Part shown: positions 8,421 to 15,510 of the stretch, piece after piece
How the letters are laid out: each line of letters opens with the position of its first letter
Position numbering within the stretch: position 1 is the first letter of the stretch
From: DASQHM01 sp035632095
Lineage (GTDB): Bacteria; Pseudomonadota; Alphaproteobacteria; Ferrovibrionales; Ferrovibrionaceae
Assembly: GCA_035632095.1 (NCBI GenBank)
Contig: DASQHM010000181.1
Coordinates: 1 to 19,685, forward strand
DNA: 19,685 bases
Direction: 5' to 3'
Translations under genes and position numbers: made by a program
The notes under the pieces: model-generated
The model's database searches: none
Seen by the model: the letters and a program-made list of their open reading frames with translations, nothing else
Told to the model about the DNA's origin: nothing

Positions 8421-10703
8421 ATGGCGGAGCATCTGGACGAGATCGCGCTCGAGTATCACCGCCGCCCGACGCCCGGAAAACTCGCCATCGTGCCGACCAA
8501 GCCGTTGGCAAACCACCGCGACCTAGCGTTGGCTTATACGCCGGGCGTGGCCGCCGCATCGATGGCGATCGCGAAAAACCCGGCCGACGCCGCGGCGCTC
8601 ACGGTGCGGGCCAACCTGGTCGGCGTCGTGACCAACGGCACGGCCGTGCTCGGCCTCGGCGCCATCGGCCCGCTCGCCGCCAAGCCGGTGATGGAAGGCA
8701 AGGCGGTGCTGTTCAAGAAATTCGCCGGCATCGACGTTTTTGACATCGAGATCGCCGAGACCGATCCGATGAAGCTCATCGACATCATCGCGTCTTTGGA
8801 GCCGACCTTCGGCGGCATCAATCTCGAAGACATCAAGGCGCCGGAGTGTTTCGTCGTCGAACGCGAATTGCGCCGGCGCATGAAGATTCCGGTGTTCCAC
8901 GACGACCAGCACGGCACATCGATCATAGTCGGCGCGGCGGTGCTCAACGGATTGAAGGTCGTCGGCAAGAAAATCGGCCAGGTGAAGCTCGTCTGCACCG
9001 GCGCCGGCGCGGCGGCGCTATCCTGCCTGGACCTCCTGGTCTCGCTCGGCTTGAAGCGGGAAAACATCATGGTGGTGGACCTGGCCGGTGTGGTCTATCG
9101 CGGCCGCGCCGAACTCATGGACGAATTCAAGGCTCGTTACGCGCAAACCACCAAGGCGCGGACCTTGGACGAGGTGATCGGGGGGGCCGACGTGTTTCTC
9201 GGCCTGTCGGGGCCGGACGTGCTAAAGGGCGAAATGGTGAAGAAGATGGCCGAGCGGCCGCTTATCCTGGCGCTCGCCAATCCGACGCCGGAAATCCTGC
9301 CGGAAGTCGCCAAGGCGGCGCGACCCGATGCGGTGATCGCGACCGGGCGCTCCGACTATCCGAACCAGGTGAACAACGTGCTTTGCTTCCCGTTCCTGTT
9401 CCGCGGCGCGCTCGACGTCGGCGCGACGACCATTACCGAGGAAATGAAGCTGGCCGCGGTGCATGCCATCGCCAAGCTGGCGCAAGCGGAATCGTCGGAT
9501 ATCGTGGCCAAGGCCTACGGCGGCGAAGGCGCGTTTTCCTTCGGTCCGGAGTACCTGATCCCGAAGCCTTTTGATCCGCGCCTGATCGTGCAGATCGCCC
9601 CGGCCGTGGCCAAGGCGGCGATGGACTCAGGCGTCGCAACGCGGCCCGTCACCGATCTCGATGCCTATCGCAGCTCGCTGACTGCTTTTGTGTTCCGCAC
9701 CGGCTTCGCCATGCGCCCGATCTTCGAACGCGCGCGCGCCAACCCCCTAAAAGTGGTCTATGCGGAAGGCGAGGACGAACGCGTGCTGCGGGCGGTGCAG
9801 GTGGTGGTGGATGAAGGCCTGGCCAAGCCGATGCTGGTCGGCCGCCGCCAGTCGATCCAGAATCGCATCGAGCGCCTGGGCCTGCGAATTCGCTTAGGCC
9901 AAAACGTCGAACTGGTCGATCCGGAAGACTTGCCGGATTACGCGGATTTGTGGCGGCACTTTCATCGCATCATGGAGCGGAAGGGCACGGAGCCCGATCA
10001 GGCCCGCGTGCTGGTCCGCACCAACAACGTGGTCATCGCGGCGATGATGGTGAAGCGCCGCCTGGCCGATGCGATGATCTGCGGTACGGTCGGCCAGTTC
10101 GTCCAGAATCTTTCGCGCGTGCGCCAGATCATCAAGTTGCGCGCGGGAGTTCATCGTCCCGCAGCGCTCCAGCTCTTGATCTTGCCGCGCCACACGCTGT
10201 TCCTTGCCGATACGCACGTGAACGAGGATCCGAGCGCGGACGAGATCGCCGAGATGACCGTCATGGCGGCCGCCGCCGTTCGCCGCTTCGGCATCGTGCC
10301 GAAGATCGCGCTGGTGTCGCATTCGCGGTTCGGTTCGTCGGACCGGCCGTCGGCGGTGAAGATGCGCGCTGCGCTCCGCCTCTTGAAGCGCATGGCGCCC
10401 GACCTCGAAGTCGAAGGGGAAATGCAGGCTGACGCCGCGCTCAACGAGGACCTGCGCAACCGCATCTTTCCCGACTCCGAACTCAAGGGCACGGCGAACC
10501 TGTTGATCATGCCGACCCTCGATGCCGGCAATATCGCCTTCAATCTGGCAAAGGTGCTCGGCGATGGACTATCGATCGGGCCGATCCTGCTCGGCATGGA
10601 CGCGGCGGTTCATGTGGTGACGACGGCGATCAGCGCCCGCGGCCTTATCAACATGACGGCGCTTGCCGTGGTCGATGCGCAGGAGCACCTCTCCGGCGGC
10701 TGA
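8421..10703 (+). CDS. maeB: NADP-dependent malic enzyme, hybrid with phosphotransacetylase-like domain
   Basis: This 760-residue MaeB-type enzyme decarboxylates malate to pyruvate, forming NADPH. The N-terminal malic half (about 1-430) shows NHRDLALAYTPGV (31-43), TNGTAVLGLGAIG (71-83), KAVLFKKFAGIDVFDIE (94-110), the metal-binding FHDDQHGTSII (159-169), and the nucleotide-binding CTGAGAAA (192-199). The C-terminal part (about 430-760) is a phosphotransacetylase-like domain beginning near FRTGFAMRPIFERA, with VVYAEGEDERVLRA and SDRPSAVKMRAA. In known MaeB proteins this domain senses acetyl-CoA and does not itself have transacetylase activity. The length equals that of normal MaeB. The frame stays open upstream to 8286, through the terminator and into the tRNA, but the ATG at 8421 starts the conserved N-terminus and has AAAAAGGGG before it. 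It converges with the LysR gene, with stops three bases apart. In this setting it links C4 acids from propionyl-CoA to pyruvate and NADPH. Confidence 0.95.
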   Translation: MAEHLDEIALEYHRRPTPGKLAIVPTKPLANHRDLALAYTPGVAAASMAIAKNPADAAALTVRANLVGVVTNGTAVLGLGAIGPLAAKPVMEGKAVLFKKFAGIDVFDIEIAETDPMKLIDIIASLEPTFGGINLEDIKAPECFVVERELRRRMKIPVFHDDQHGTSIIVGAAVLNGLKVVGKKIGQVKLVCTGAGAAALSCLDLLVSLGLKRENIMVVDLAGVVYRGRAELMDEFKARYAQTTKARTLDEVIGGADVFLGLSGPDVLKGEMVKKMAERPLILALANPTPEILPEVAKAARPDAVIATGRSDYPNQVNNVLCFPFLFRGALDVGATTITEEMKLAAVHAIAKLAQAESSDIVAKAYGGEGAFSFGPEYLIPKPFDPRLIVQIAPAVAKAAMDSGVATRPVTDLDAYRSSLTAFVFRTGFAMRPIFERARANPLKVVYAEGEDERVLRAVQVVVDEGLAKPMLVGRRQSIQNRIERLGLRIRLGQNVELVDPEDLPDYADLWRHFHRIMERKGTEPDQARVLVRTNNVVIAAMMVKRRLADAMICGTVGQFVQNLSRVRQIIKLRAGVHRPAALQLLILPRHTLFLADTHVNEDPSADEIAEMTVMAAAAVRRFGIVPKIALVSHSRFGSSDRPSAVKMRAALRLLKRMAPDLEVEGEMQADAALNEDLRNRIFPDSELKGTANLLIMPTLDAGNIAFNLAKVLGDGLSIGPILLGMDAAVHVVTTAISARGLINMTALAVVDAQEHLSGG

Positions 10704-10706
10704 AGG

Positions 10707-11588
10707 TCAGTGTGCGATGTCGAAACGGCCGTCGCCGCGCCAGTCGTGGCTGGCGGCGAAGTCGCGGAACCGCATGACCGGCTCCGGCACGGCGTCGCGC
10801 CACACCAAGCCGATGGTGCGATGGAAGGCGAGCTCGGGCACGGCAAGCTGCGTCACGCCGGGGTCGCGATAGCACTCCGGCATGAAGCAGCAACCGAGGC
10901 CCGCCGCAACCATGGCTAGGGCCCGCTCGTCGTCGGCCGCCCGATAGGCGATGCGGGGGCGAATGCCGTGGGTGTCGAACACCCGTTCGGCTTCCGCTTG
11001 TCGTTCGCAATAGGGCCGGAGCACGAAGGGGGCGCCCTGCAAGTCCGCGATGGCGGTCCGGCTCCGCCGCGCCAAGGGGTGTCCGGCAGGCGCCGCCACC
11101 ACAAAGTCCTCGCGGTAGAGACTGTGGGCCGGGCCCGAGGCGCGGTCCGTGGGAAGGACGGTCACGGCAATATCGAGCGTCCCCTTGTGCAGGCGGGCGC
11201 CAAGGACTTCGGCAGAGCTTTCGGTCAGGTCGACGGGCACTTCGGGATGGGCGCGCAGGAAATCGCCCATGAGCCGCGCGATGGCCGCTGCCGGAATGGT
11301 CTTCAAGCAACCCACGGCGAGGCGCGACGTCGCCCCGGCACCGGCTGCCTCGCGCCGCCCGGCCCGCCATTCCTCGACGATCAAGCGGGCCCGGGGAAGG
11401 AAGCGCCGGCCCGCCTCGGTCAAGGTCGAGCGCCGGCGCCGGTCCAGCAATTCGACGCCGAGAGAATCCTCCAAGCGCTTGATTCCAGCAGATAAAGTCG
11501 GTTGCGTGACGTGCTCCCGCTCGGCAGCGCGGGTGAACCCGCCGGTGTCGGCAACAGCCACGAAGAAGCGGAGGTGGGTCAAATTCAT
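10707..11588 (-). CDS. LysR-family transcriptional regulator
   Basis: A 293-residue LysR-type regulator. The N-terminal winged helix-turn-helix is clear: LTHLRFFVAVADTGGFTRAA, then VTQPTLSAGIKRLEDSLGVE (recognition helix), LLDRRRRSTLTEAGRRFLPRA, then a linker helix. The C-terminal effector domain has two periplasmic-binding-protein-like lobes from about residue 85, including DIAVTVLPTDRA and DDERALAMVAAGLGC. The ATG at 11588 is preferred since it fits the usual LysR start; a GTG at 11594 would add two residues, and neither has a strong ribosome-binding site. It is divergent from the two thioesterase genes, with an AT-rich stretch containing repeats in between. That is the usual layout for a LysR protein controlling itself and its neighbour. 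The effector is unknown. Confidence 0.93.
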   Translation of the reverse strand: MNLTHLRFFVAVADTGGFTRAAEREHVTQPTLSAGIKRLEDSLGVELLDRRRRSTLTEAGRRFLPRARLIVEEWRAGRREAAGAGATSRLAVGCLKTIPAAAIARLMGDFLRAHPEVPVDLTESSAEVLGARLHKGTLDIAVTVLPTDRASGPAHSLYREDFVVAAPAGHPLARRSRTAIADLQGAPFVLRPYCERQAEAERVFDTHGIRPRIAYRAADDERALAMVAAGLGCCFMPECYRDPGVTQLAVPELAFHRTIGLVWRDAVPEPVMRFRDFAASHDWRGDGRFDIAH

Positions 11589-11603
11589 AGACACAAGCTA
11601 TCA

Positions 11604-11642
11604 GAAATATAATTTCAATTCATTATCTCTATATTTTCAATA
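11604..11642. promoter_or_regulatory. AT-rich divergent control region with LysR-operator-like repeats
   Basis: In otherwise GC-rich DNA this region is strongly AT-rich. It contains a 13-base palindrome GAAAT-ATA-ATTTC (11604-11616). Two similar 13-base sequences, TATAATTTCAATT (11608-11620) and TATATTTTCAATA (11630-11642), match at 11 positions and start 22 bases apart, about two helical turns on the same DNA face. A LysR protein binding a recognition site and an activation site would use such spacing. No convincing -35/-10 pair could be fixed. Confidence 0.5.
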
Positions 11643-11681
11643 CCCCTATCCTACGGCTTTGGCACTCGTGGAAGGGACGCC

Positions 11682-12116
11682 ATGCCTCGTTTTGTCGAAA
11701 CCCTGCGGTTCATGGTGCATGCGTGGGAATGCGACGAGTTCGGCCACGTGAACGTGCGCCACTACATGGGTTGGGTGGCGGATGCCGCTCTATCGCTCAT
11801 TGCGACCATGGGCTTCGATCGCGCCAGCGCCGCGGCGCTCGATCTCGGTTACGCCGGCGTGCGGGCCGAAGTCGATTTCAAGAGCGAGCTGAATGGCGGT
11901 GATGTGGTGCGCATGGAAACTGCGATCGTCGACGTGGCGGAACGGAAGCTCACGTTCGAACATCGCATGCGGCGTGTGGGCGACGGCGTGTTGGTCATGT
12001 CGGCGCGCATCGTGGTCGTGTGTCTGCACTTGAAGCAGCGGAAGGCGCATGCCTGGCCGCCGGCCCTGTTGCAGCAGGCGCGCGCGCTTGCCGAAGCCCC
12101 CGCCGACGCCGCATGA
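11682..12116 (+). CDS. Acyl-CoA thioesterase, 4HBT/YbgC-type hotdog
   Basis: A 144-residue single-hotdog thioesterase. The N-terminal motif WECDEFGHVNVRHYM (residues 15-29) contains the catalytic aspartate position (Asp18) and the G-H-V-N turn typical of 4-hydroxybenzoyl-CoA thioesterase and YbgC-like enzymes. The central helix (ADAALSLIATMG) and strands (RAEVDFKSELNGGDVVRMET, RKLTFEHRMRR) complete the fold. Members hydrolyse acyl-CoA to acid and CoA; the chain length cannot be read from sequence. The ATG at 11682 follows GGAAGGGA at good spacing. The stop overlaps the next ATG in ATGA, so the two thioesterases are co-translated. The divergent LysR gene probably regulates the pair. Confidence 0.88.
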   Translation: MPRFVETLRFMVHAWECDEFGHVNVRHYMGWVADAALSLIATMGFDRASAAALDLGYAGVRAEVDFKSELNGGDVVRMETAIVDVAERKLTFEHRMRRVGDGVLVMSARIVVVCLHLKQRKAHAWPPALLQQARALAEAPADAA

Positions 12117-12580
12117 CCGGAGCTTCGGTTGCCCCGCGGGTCTGCGATCCCGCTTTCGAAAATCGAGTACGCGAGAGTTTCGACCGGCAGAAAGCCATGC
12201 TGCTGATCGGCGCACGCATGATACGGGTCGAGCCCGGGCTGGTGCAGATCGAACTGCCGCATCGTGACGACCTGACCCAGCAGCACGGCTTCTTCCATGG
12301 CGGATTTGTCAGCGCCATCGCCGATTCCGCCGGCGGCTACGCGGCGTTCACGCTGTTTCCGGCCGACGCCTCGGTGCTGACGGTGGAATACAAGATCAAT
12401 TTGCTTGCGCCGGCGCAGGGCGAGCGGCTGATCGCGACCGGCCGGGTGCTCAAGGCCGGGCGAACCCTGTCGATCTGCGAGCTGGCGGTCGATGCAGTTA
12501 CGGACTCACGTTCGATCCCGTGTGCCCGGGGCTTGCAAACCATCATGTGTCTCGACGGTCGGAGCGACCGGCCGGCCTGA
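12113..12580 (+). CDS. PaaI-family hotdog thioesterase
   Basis: A 155-residue hotdog protein of the PaaI/YdiI type. The motif HGFFHGGFVSAIADSAGGYAA (HGG at 62-64, Asp71) is the family active-site helix, followed by VLTVEYKINLLAPAQGERLIA and GRVLKAGRTLSICELAV, the usual strands of this group. PaaI-type enzymes hydrolyse aryl- or short acyl-CoA thioesters, for instance to rescue trapped CoA in aromatic catabolism; no paa genes are near. The start ATG at 12113 lies inside the previous gene's stop (ATGA overlap), showing translational coupling. The C-terminus (about 140-155) is weakly conserved. Confidence 0.88.
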   Translation: MTGASVAPRVCDPAFENRVRESFDRQKAMLLIGARMIRVEPGLVQIELPHRDDLTQQHGFFHGGFVSAIADSAGGYAAFTLFPADASVLTVEYKINLLAPAQGERLIATGRVLKAGRTLSICELAVDAVTDSRSIPCARGLQTIMCLDGRSDRPA

Positions 12581-12670
12581 CCATACCGGTCCACTGGCTG
12601 GTGCATAGGCCCATCGCCATGATCGCCGATTGGCGCTAGAACGGTGCTGACGCGCCAAGGGAGGTGCCGC

Positions 12671-13843
12671 ATGTTGCCCAATACATTGCCGAGCTTGGAT
12701 TTCGGGCTCGGCGAAACCGCCGACATGTTGCGTAGCACGGTGGTGGCTTTCTCCGCCGACGAAGTGGCGCCGCGCGCCGCCGACATCGACCGGCAGAACG
12801 ACTTTCCCAAGGACCTTTGGCCCAAGCTCGGCGCGCTCGGCCTGCTCGGGATCACGGTGGAAGAGGAGTTCGGCGGGGCCGGTCTCGGCTATCTGGAGCA
12901 TGTTGTGGCGGTCGAAGAATTGTCGCGCGCATCCGCCGCCGTGGGCTTGTCTTACGGCGCGCATTCCAACCTTTGCGTCAACCAGATACGCCGCAACGGC
13001 AGCGATGCGCAAAAGCGGCGCTATCTGCCGAAGCTGATTTCCGGCGAGCACGTGGGCGCGCTGGCCATGAGCGAGCCCGGCGCCGGATCAGACGTCGTAT
13101 CCATGCGCCTTCGCGCCGACCGCAAGGGCGACCGCTACGTGCTGAACGGAACCAAGATGTGGATCACCAACGGGCCGGACGCCAACACGCTGGTGGTCTA
13201 TGCCAAGACCGACCCCAACGCCGGCCCGCGCGGCATAACGGCGTTCATCATCGAACGCGGCTTCAAGGGCTTTTCCACCTCGCCGAAGCTCGACAAGCTC
13301 GGCATGCGCGGCTCCAATACCTGCGAGCTCGTATTCGAGGATTGCGAAGTACCGGCCGAAAACGTGCTCGGCAAGGTCGGCAAGGGCGTCAACGTGCTGA
13401 TGAGCGGCCTTGACTACGAGCGGGCCGTGCTCGCGGCAGGGCCGCTCGGCATCATGCAGGCATGCATGGACGTGGTGGTGCCTTACGTGCACGAGCGCAA
13501 GCAATTCGGCCAACCCATCGGCGAATTCCAGCTCATGCAGGGCAAGCTCGCGGACATGTATACAACCATGAATGCGAGTCGCGCCTATGTGTATGCGGTC
13601 GCCAAGTCCTGCGATCGCGGCCAGGCCACGCGCAAGGACGCGGCCGGCGCAATCCTCTATGCGGCGGAGAAGGCGACTTGGATGGCGCTGGAGGCGATTC
13701 AGGCGCTCGGCGGCAACGGCTACATCAACGACTATCCGACCGGGCGCCTGCTGCGCGATGCGAAGCTCTACGAGATCGGCGCCGGCACCTCGGAGATTCG
13801 GCGGATGCTGATCGGCCGCGAGCTCTTCATCGAAACGGCTTGA
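12671..13843 (+). CDS. ivd: Isovaleryl-CoA dehydrogenase
   Basis: A 390-residue FAD acyl-CoA dehydrogenase that converts isovaleryl-CoA to 3-methylcrotonyl-CoA in leucine breakdown. The diagnostic stretch LSYGAHSNLCVNQIRRNG is typical of isovaleryl-CoA dehydrogenases. ALAMSEPGAGSDVVSM (about 130-145) and KMWITNGPDANTLVVYAK bind FAD and substrate. The catalytic base is where this subfamily keeps it, Glu250 in LDYERAVLAAGP, while the classical C-terminal site reads YEIGAGTSEIRR rather than YEGT. That residue swap supports the specific name. The ATG at 12671 follows a clear GGGAGGTG ribosome-binding site; a GTG at 12644 is less likely. It begins 90 bases after the PaaI-like gene. The 3-methylcrotonyl-CoA carboxylase genes that often accompany ivd are not in the window. 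Confidence 0.93.
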   Translation: MLPNTLPSLDFGLGETADMLRSTVVAFSADEVAPRAADIDRQNDFPKDLWPKLGALGLLGITVEEEFGGAGLGYLEHVVAVEELSRASAAVGLSYGAHSNLCVNQIRRNGSDAQKRRYLPKLISGEHVGALAMSEPGAGSDVVSMRLRADRKGDRYVLNGTKMWITNGPDANTLVVYAKTDPNAGPRGITAFIIERGFKGFSTSPKLDKLGMRGSNTCELVFEDCEVPAENVLGKVGKGVNVLMSGLDYERAVLAAGPLGIMQACMDVVVPYVHERKQFGQPIGEFQLMQGKLADMYTTMNASRAYVYAVAKSCDRGQATRKDAAGAILYAAEKATWMALEAIQALGGNGYINDYPTGRLLRDAKLYEIGAGTSEIRRMLIGRELFIETA

Positions 13844-13891
13844 GCGGCGCGGCTGCTCCTTAACCGCCGACACCGTCGAACGTAGCGGCAT

Positions 13892-14206
13892 TCATGGCTT
13901 GGGCGGCTCGCCCGTCGCCCGGACCAGGCGGAAATGCTCGACGACCGGAAACGGGTCGTAGAAATGGTGCAGGAGCTTCCGCCAGATCTGATAGTCGGCC
14001 GAGCCGCGGAATCCTTCGGTGTGATCCTCGAGCGTGCGCCACCACACCAGGAGGAGGTAGCCGTTGGCGCGCTCGACGCAATGCTGAAGTTGATGCGCCA
14101 AGTGGCCGCGCGCGCGGGTGATGATGGGCGCGGCTTCGGCGAACGCGGCCTCGAAGGCCCGTTCCTGTCCTGGCTTTACGGTAAGGGCGGCGACTTCGAG
14201 GATCAT
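13892..14206 (-). CDS. ABM-domain (antibiotic biosynthesis monooxygenase-like) protein
   Basis: A 104-residue protein with the dimeric ferredoxin-like alpha/beta barrel of the ABM superfamily. It starts MILEVAALTVKPGQERAFEAAF, then carries the helix and strand GHLAHQLQHCVERANGYLLLVWW, and ends DYQIWRKLLHHFYDPFPVVEHF, the usual C-terminal helix and strand. The ATG at 14206 is chosen because GGAGAG precedes it and the conserved first strand begins there; an upstream in-frame start at 14242 would add 12 unlikely residues. It is divergent from the following acyl-CoA dehydrogenase and convergent with ivd. Members may be quinol monooxygenases, haem-degrading enzymes or uncharacterised; no substrate can be named. 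Confidence 0.85.
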   Translation of the reverse strand: MILEVAALTVKPGQERAFEAAFAEAAPIITRARGHLAHQLQHCVERANGYLLLVWWRTLEDHTEGFRGSADYQIWRKLLHHFYDPFPVVEHFRLVRATGEPPKP

Positions 14207-14294
14207 GGCTGTGTCTCTCCGGCTTTCGGCTGCATCGGCCATAGTCTAGCTGCTAAACTCGAAAAATAGGCAGGTACACGATCCGAGGGCCGTC

Positions 14295-15428
14295 ATGCTG
14301 ACCGAGGAACAGACGTTGATCCGCGAAATGGCGCGCGCGTTCGCCCGCGATCGTCTGATTCCGAACGCCAAGCAATGGGACGAGACCGGCAGCGTGCCGG
14401 TCGAGGCGCTAGCGGAAATGGGCAAGCTCGGGCTGATGGGCGTTACGGTGCCGCCGAAATGGGGCGGCGCAGGCGCCGATTTCGTCGCCTATGTGGTGGC
14501 GCTGGAAGAGATCGCGGCGGGCGATGGCGGCGTATCGACGGTGATGTCGGTCAACAACTCGCCTTACTGTGCCGCGCTGTTGAAATACGGCACCGACGAG
14601 CAGAAGCGGCGCTTCCTGGTGCCGTTTGCCCGTGGCGAGAAGATCGGCGCGTTCTGCCTGACCGAACCCCAGGCAGGTTCCGACGCGTCGGCGCTTCGCA
14701 CCCGCGCCCAGCGCACGAACGAAGGCTGGCGCATCGCCGGGACCAAGCAATTCATCACTTCGGGCCGGACGGCCGCCGCGGCACTGGTGTTCGCGGTGAG
14801 CGATCCGGCGGCGGGAAAGCGCGGCATCTCGTGTTTCATCGTGCCGACGGACACGCCCGGGTATCGCATCGCGTCGGTCGAGAACAAGCTCGGACAGAAA
14901 TCTTCCGACACCTGCCAGATCGTGTTCGAGGATTTGCTTGTTCCGCACGAGAACATGCTCGGTGCGCCGGGCGAGGGCTATCGCATCGCGCTCGCCAATC
15001 TGGAATCGGGGCGCATCGGCATCGGCGCACAGGCGGTCGGCATGGCGCGCGCGGCTTTCGAGGCGGCGCTCGCCTATGCCAAGGAGCGCGAGACGTTCGG
15101 GACGGCGATCATCAATCACCAGGCGGTCAACTTCCGCCTCGCCGACATGGCGACCCAGATCGAGGCGGCGCGGCAGATGGTCCTGAACGCGGCGCGGCTT
15201 CGCGATGCCGGCAAACCCTGCCTGACCGAAGCCAGCATGGCCAAGCTCTTCGCATCCGAGATGGCCGAGCGGGTCTGTTCCGATGCTATTCAAATTCACG
15301 GCGGCTATGGCTACTTGCGCGACTTCCCGGTGGAACGCATCTGGCGCGACGTGCGCGTCTGCCAGATCTACGAGGGCACCAGTGACGTGCAGCGCATGGT
15401 GATCGGACGGCAATTGGCCGGCGCGTGA
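14295..15428 (+). CDS. Acyl-CoA dehydrogenase, short/branched-chain type
   Basis: A 377-residue acyl-CoA dehydrogenase. FAD-site motifs are IGAFCLTEPQAGSDASALRT (about 117-137) and GTKQFITSGRTAAAALVFAV. NKLGQKSSDTCQIVFEDLLVP is the middle beta-domain signature, and the C-terminus has IHGGYGYLRDFPVERIWRD and QIYEGTSDVQRMVIGRQL. Glu360 in YEGT is the classical catalytic base, unlike in the neighbouring isovaleryl-CoA dehydrogenase. It most resembles short-chain (butyryl) or 2-methyl-branched-chain enzymes; a precise substrate is not safe. The ATG at 14295 has GAGGG upstream. The gene sits between two unrelated units and probably has its own promoter in the 88-bp divergent gap, though no clear hexamers were found. 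Confidence 0.92.
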   Translation: MLTEEQTLIREMARAFARDRLIPNAKQWDETGSVPVEALAEMGKLGLMGVTVPPKWGGAGADFVAYVVALEEIAAGDGGVSTVMSVNNSPYCAALLKYGTDEQKRRFLVPFARGEKIGAFCLTEPQAGSDASALRTRAQRTNEGWRIAGTKQFITSGRTAAAALVFAVSDPAAGKRGISCFIVPTDTPGYRIASVENKLGQKSSDTCQIVFEDLLVPHENMLGAPGEGYRIALANLESGRIGIGAQAVGMARAAFEAALAYAKERETFGTAIINHQAVNFRLADMATQIEAARQMVLNAARLRDAGKPCLTEASMAKLFASEMAERVCSDAIQIHGGYGYLRDFPVERIWRDVRVCQIYEGTSDVQRMVIGRQLAGA

Positions 15429-15510
15429 CGTATTTCGGCTGGCTGCGGTCCCGGTTTGTCGCGAACGCTCGTTTGTGACCTGAAATTCGATAGGCTGGAC
15501 TGGCGCGCGC

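Noticed and set aside
13844..13891. Terminator between ivd and the ABM-domain gene
   Set aside because: No stable hairpin with a T-run was found in the 48-base convergent gap.
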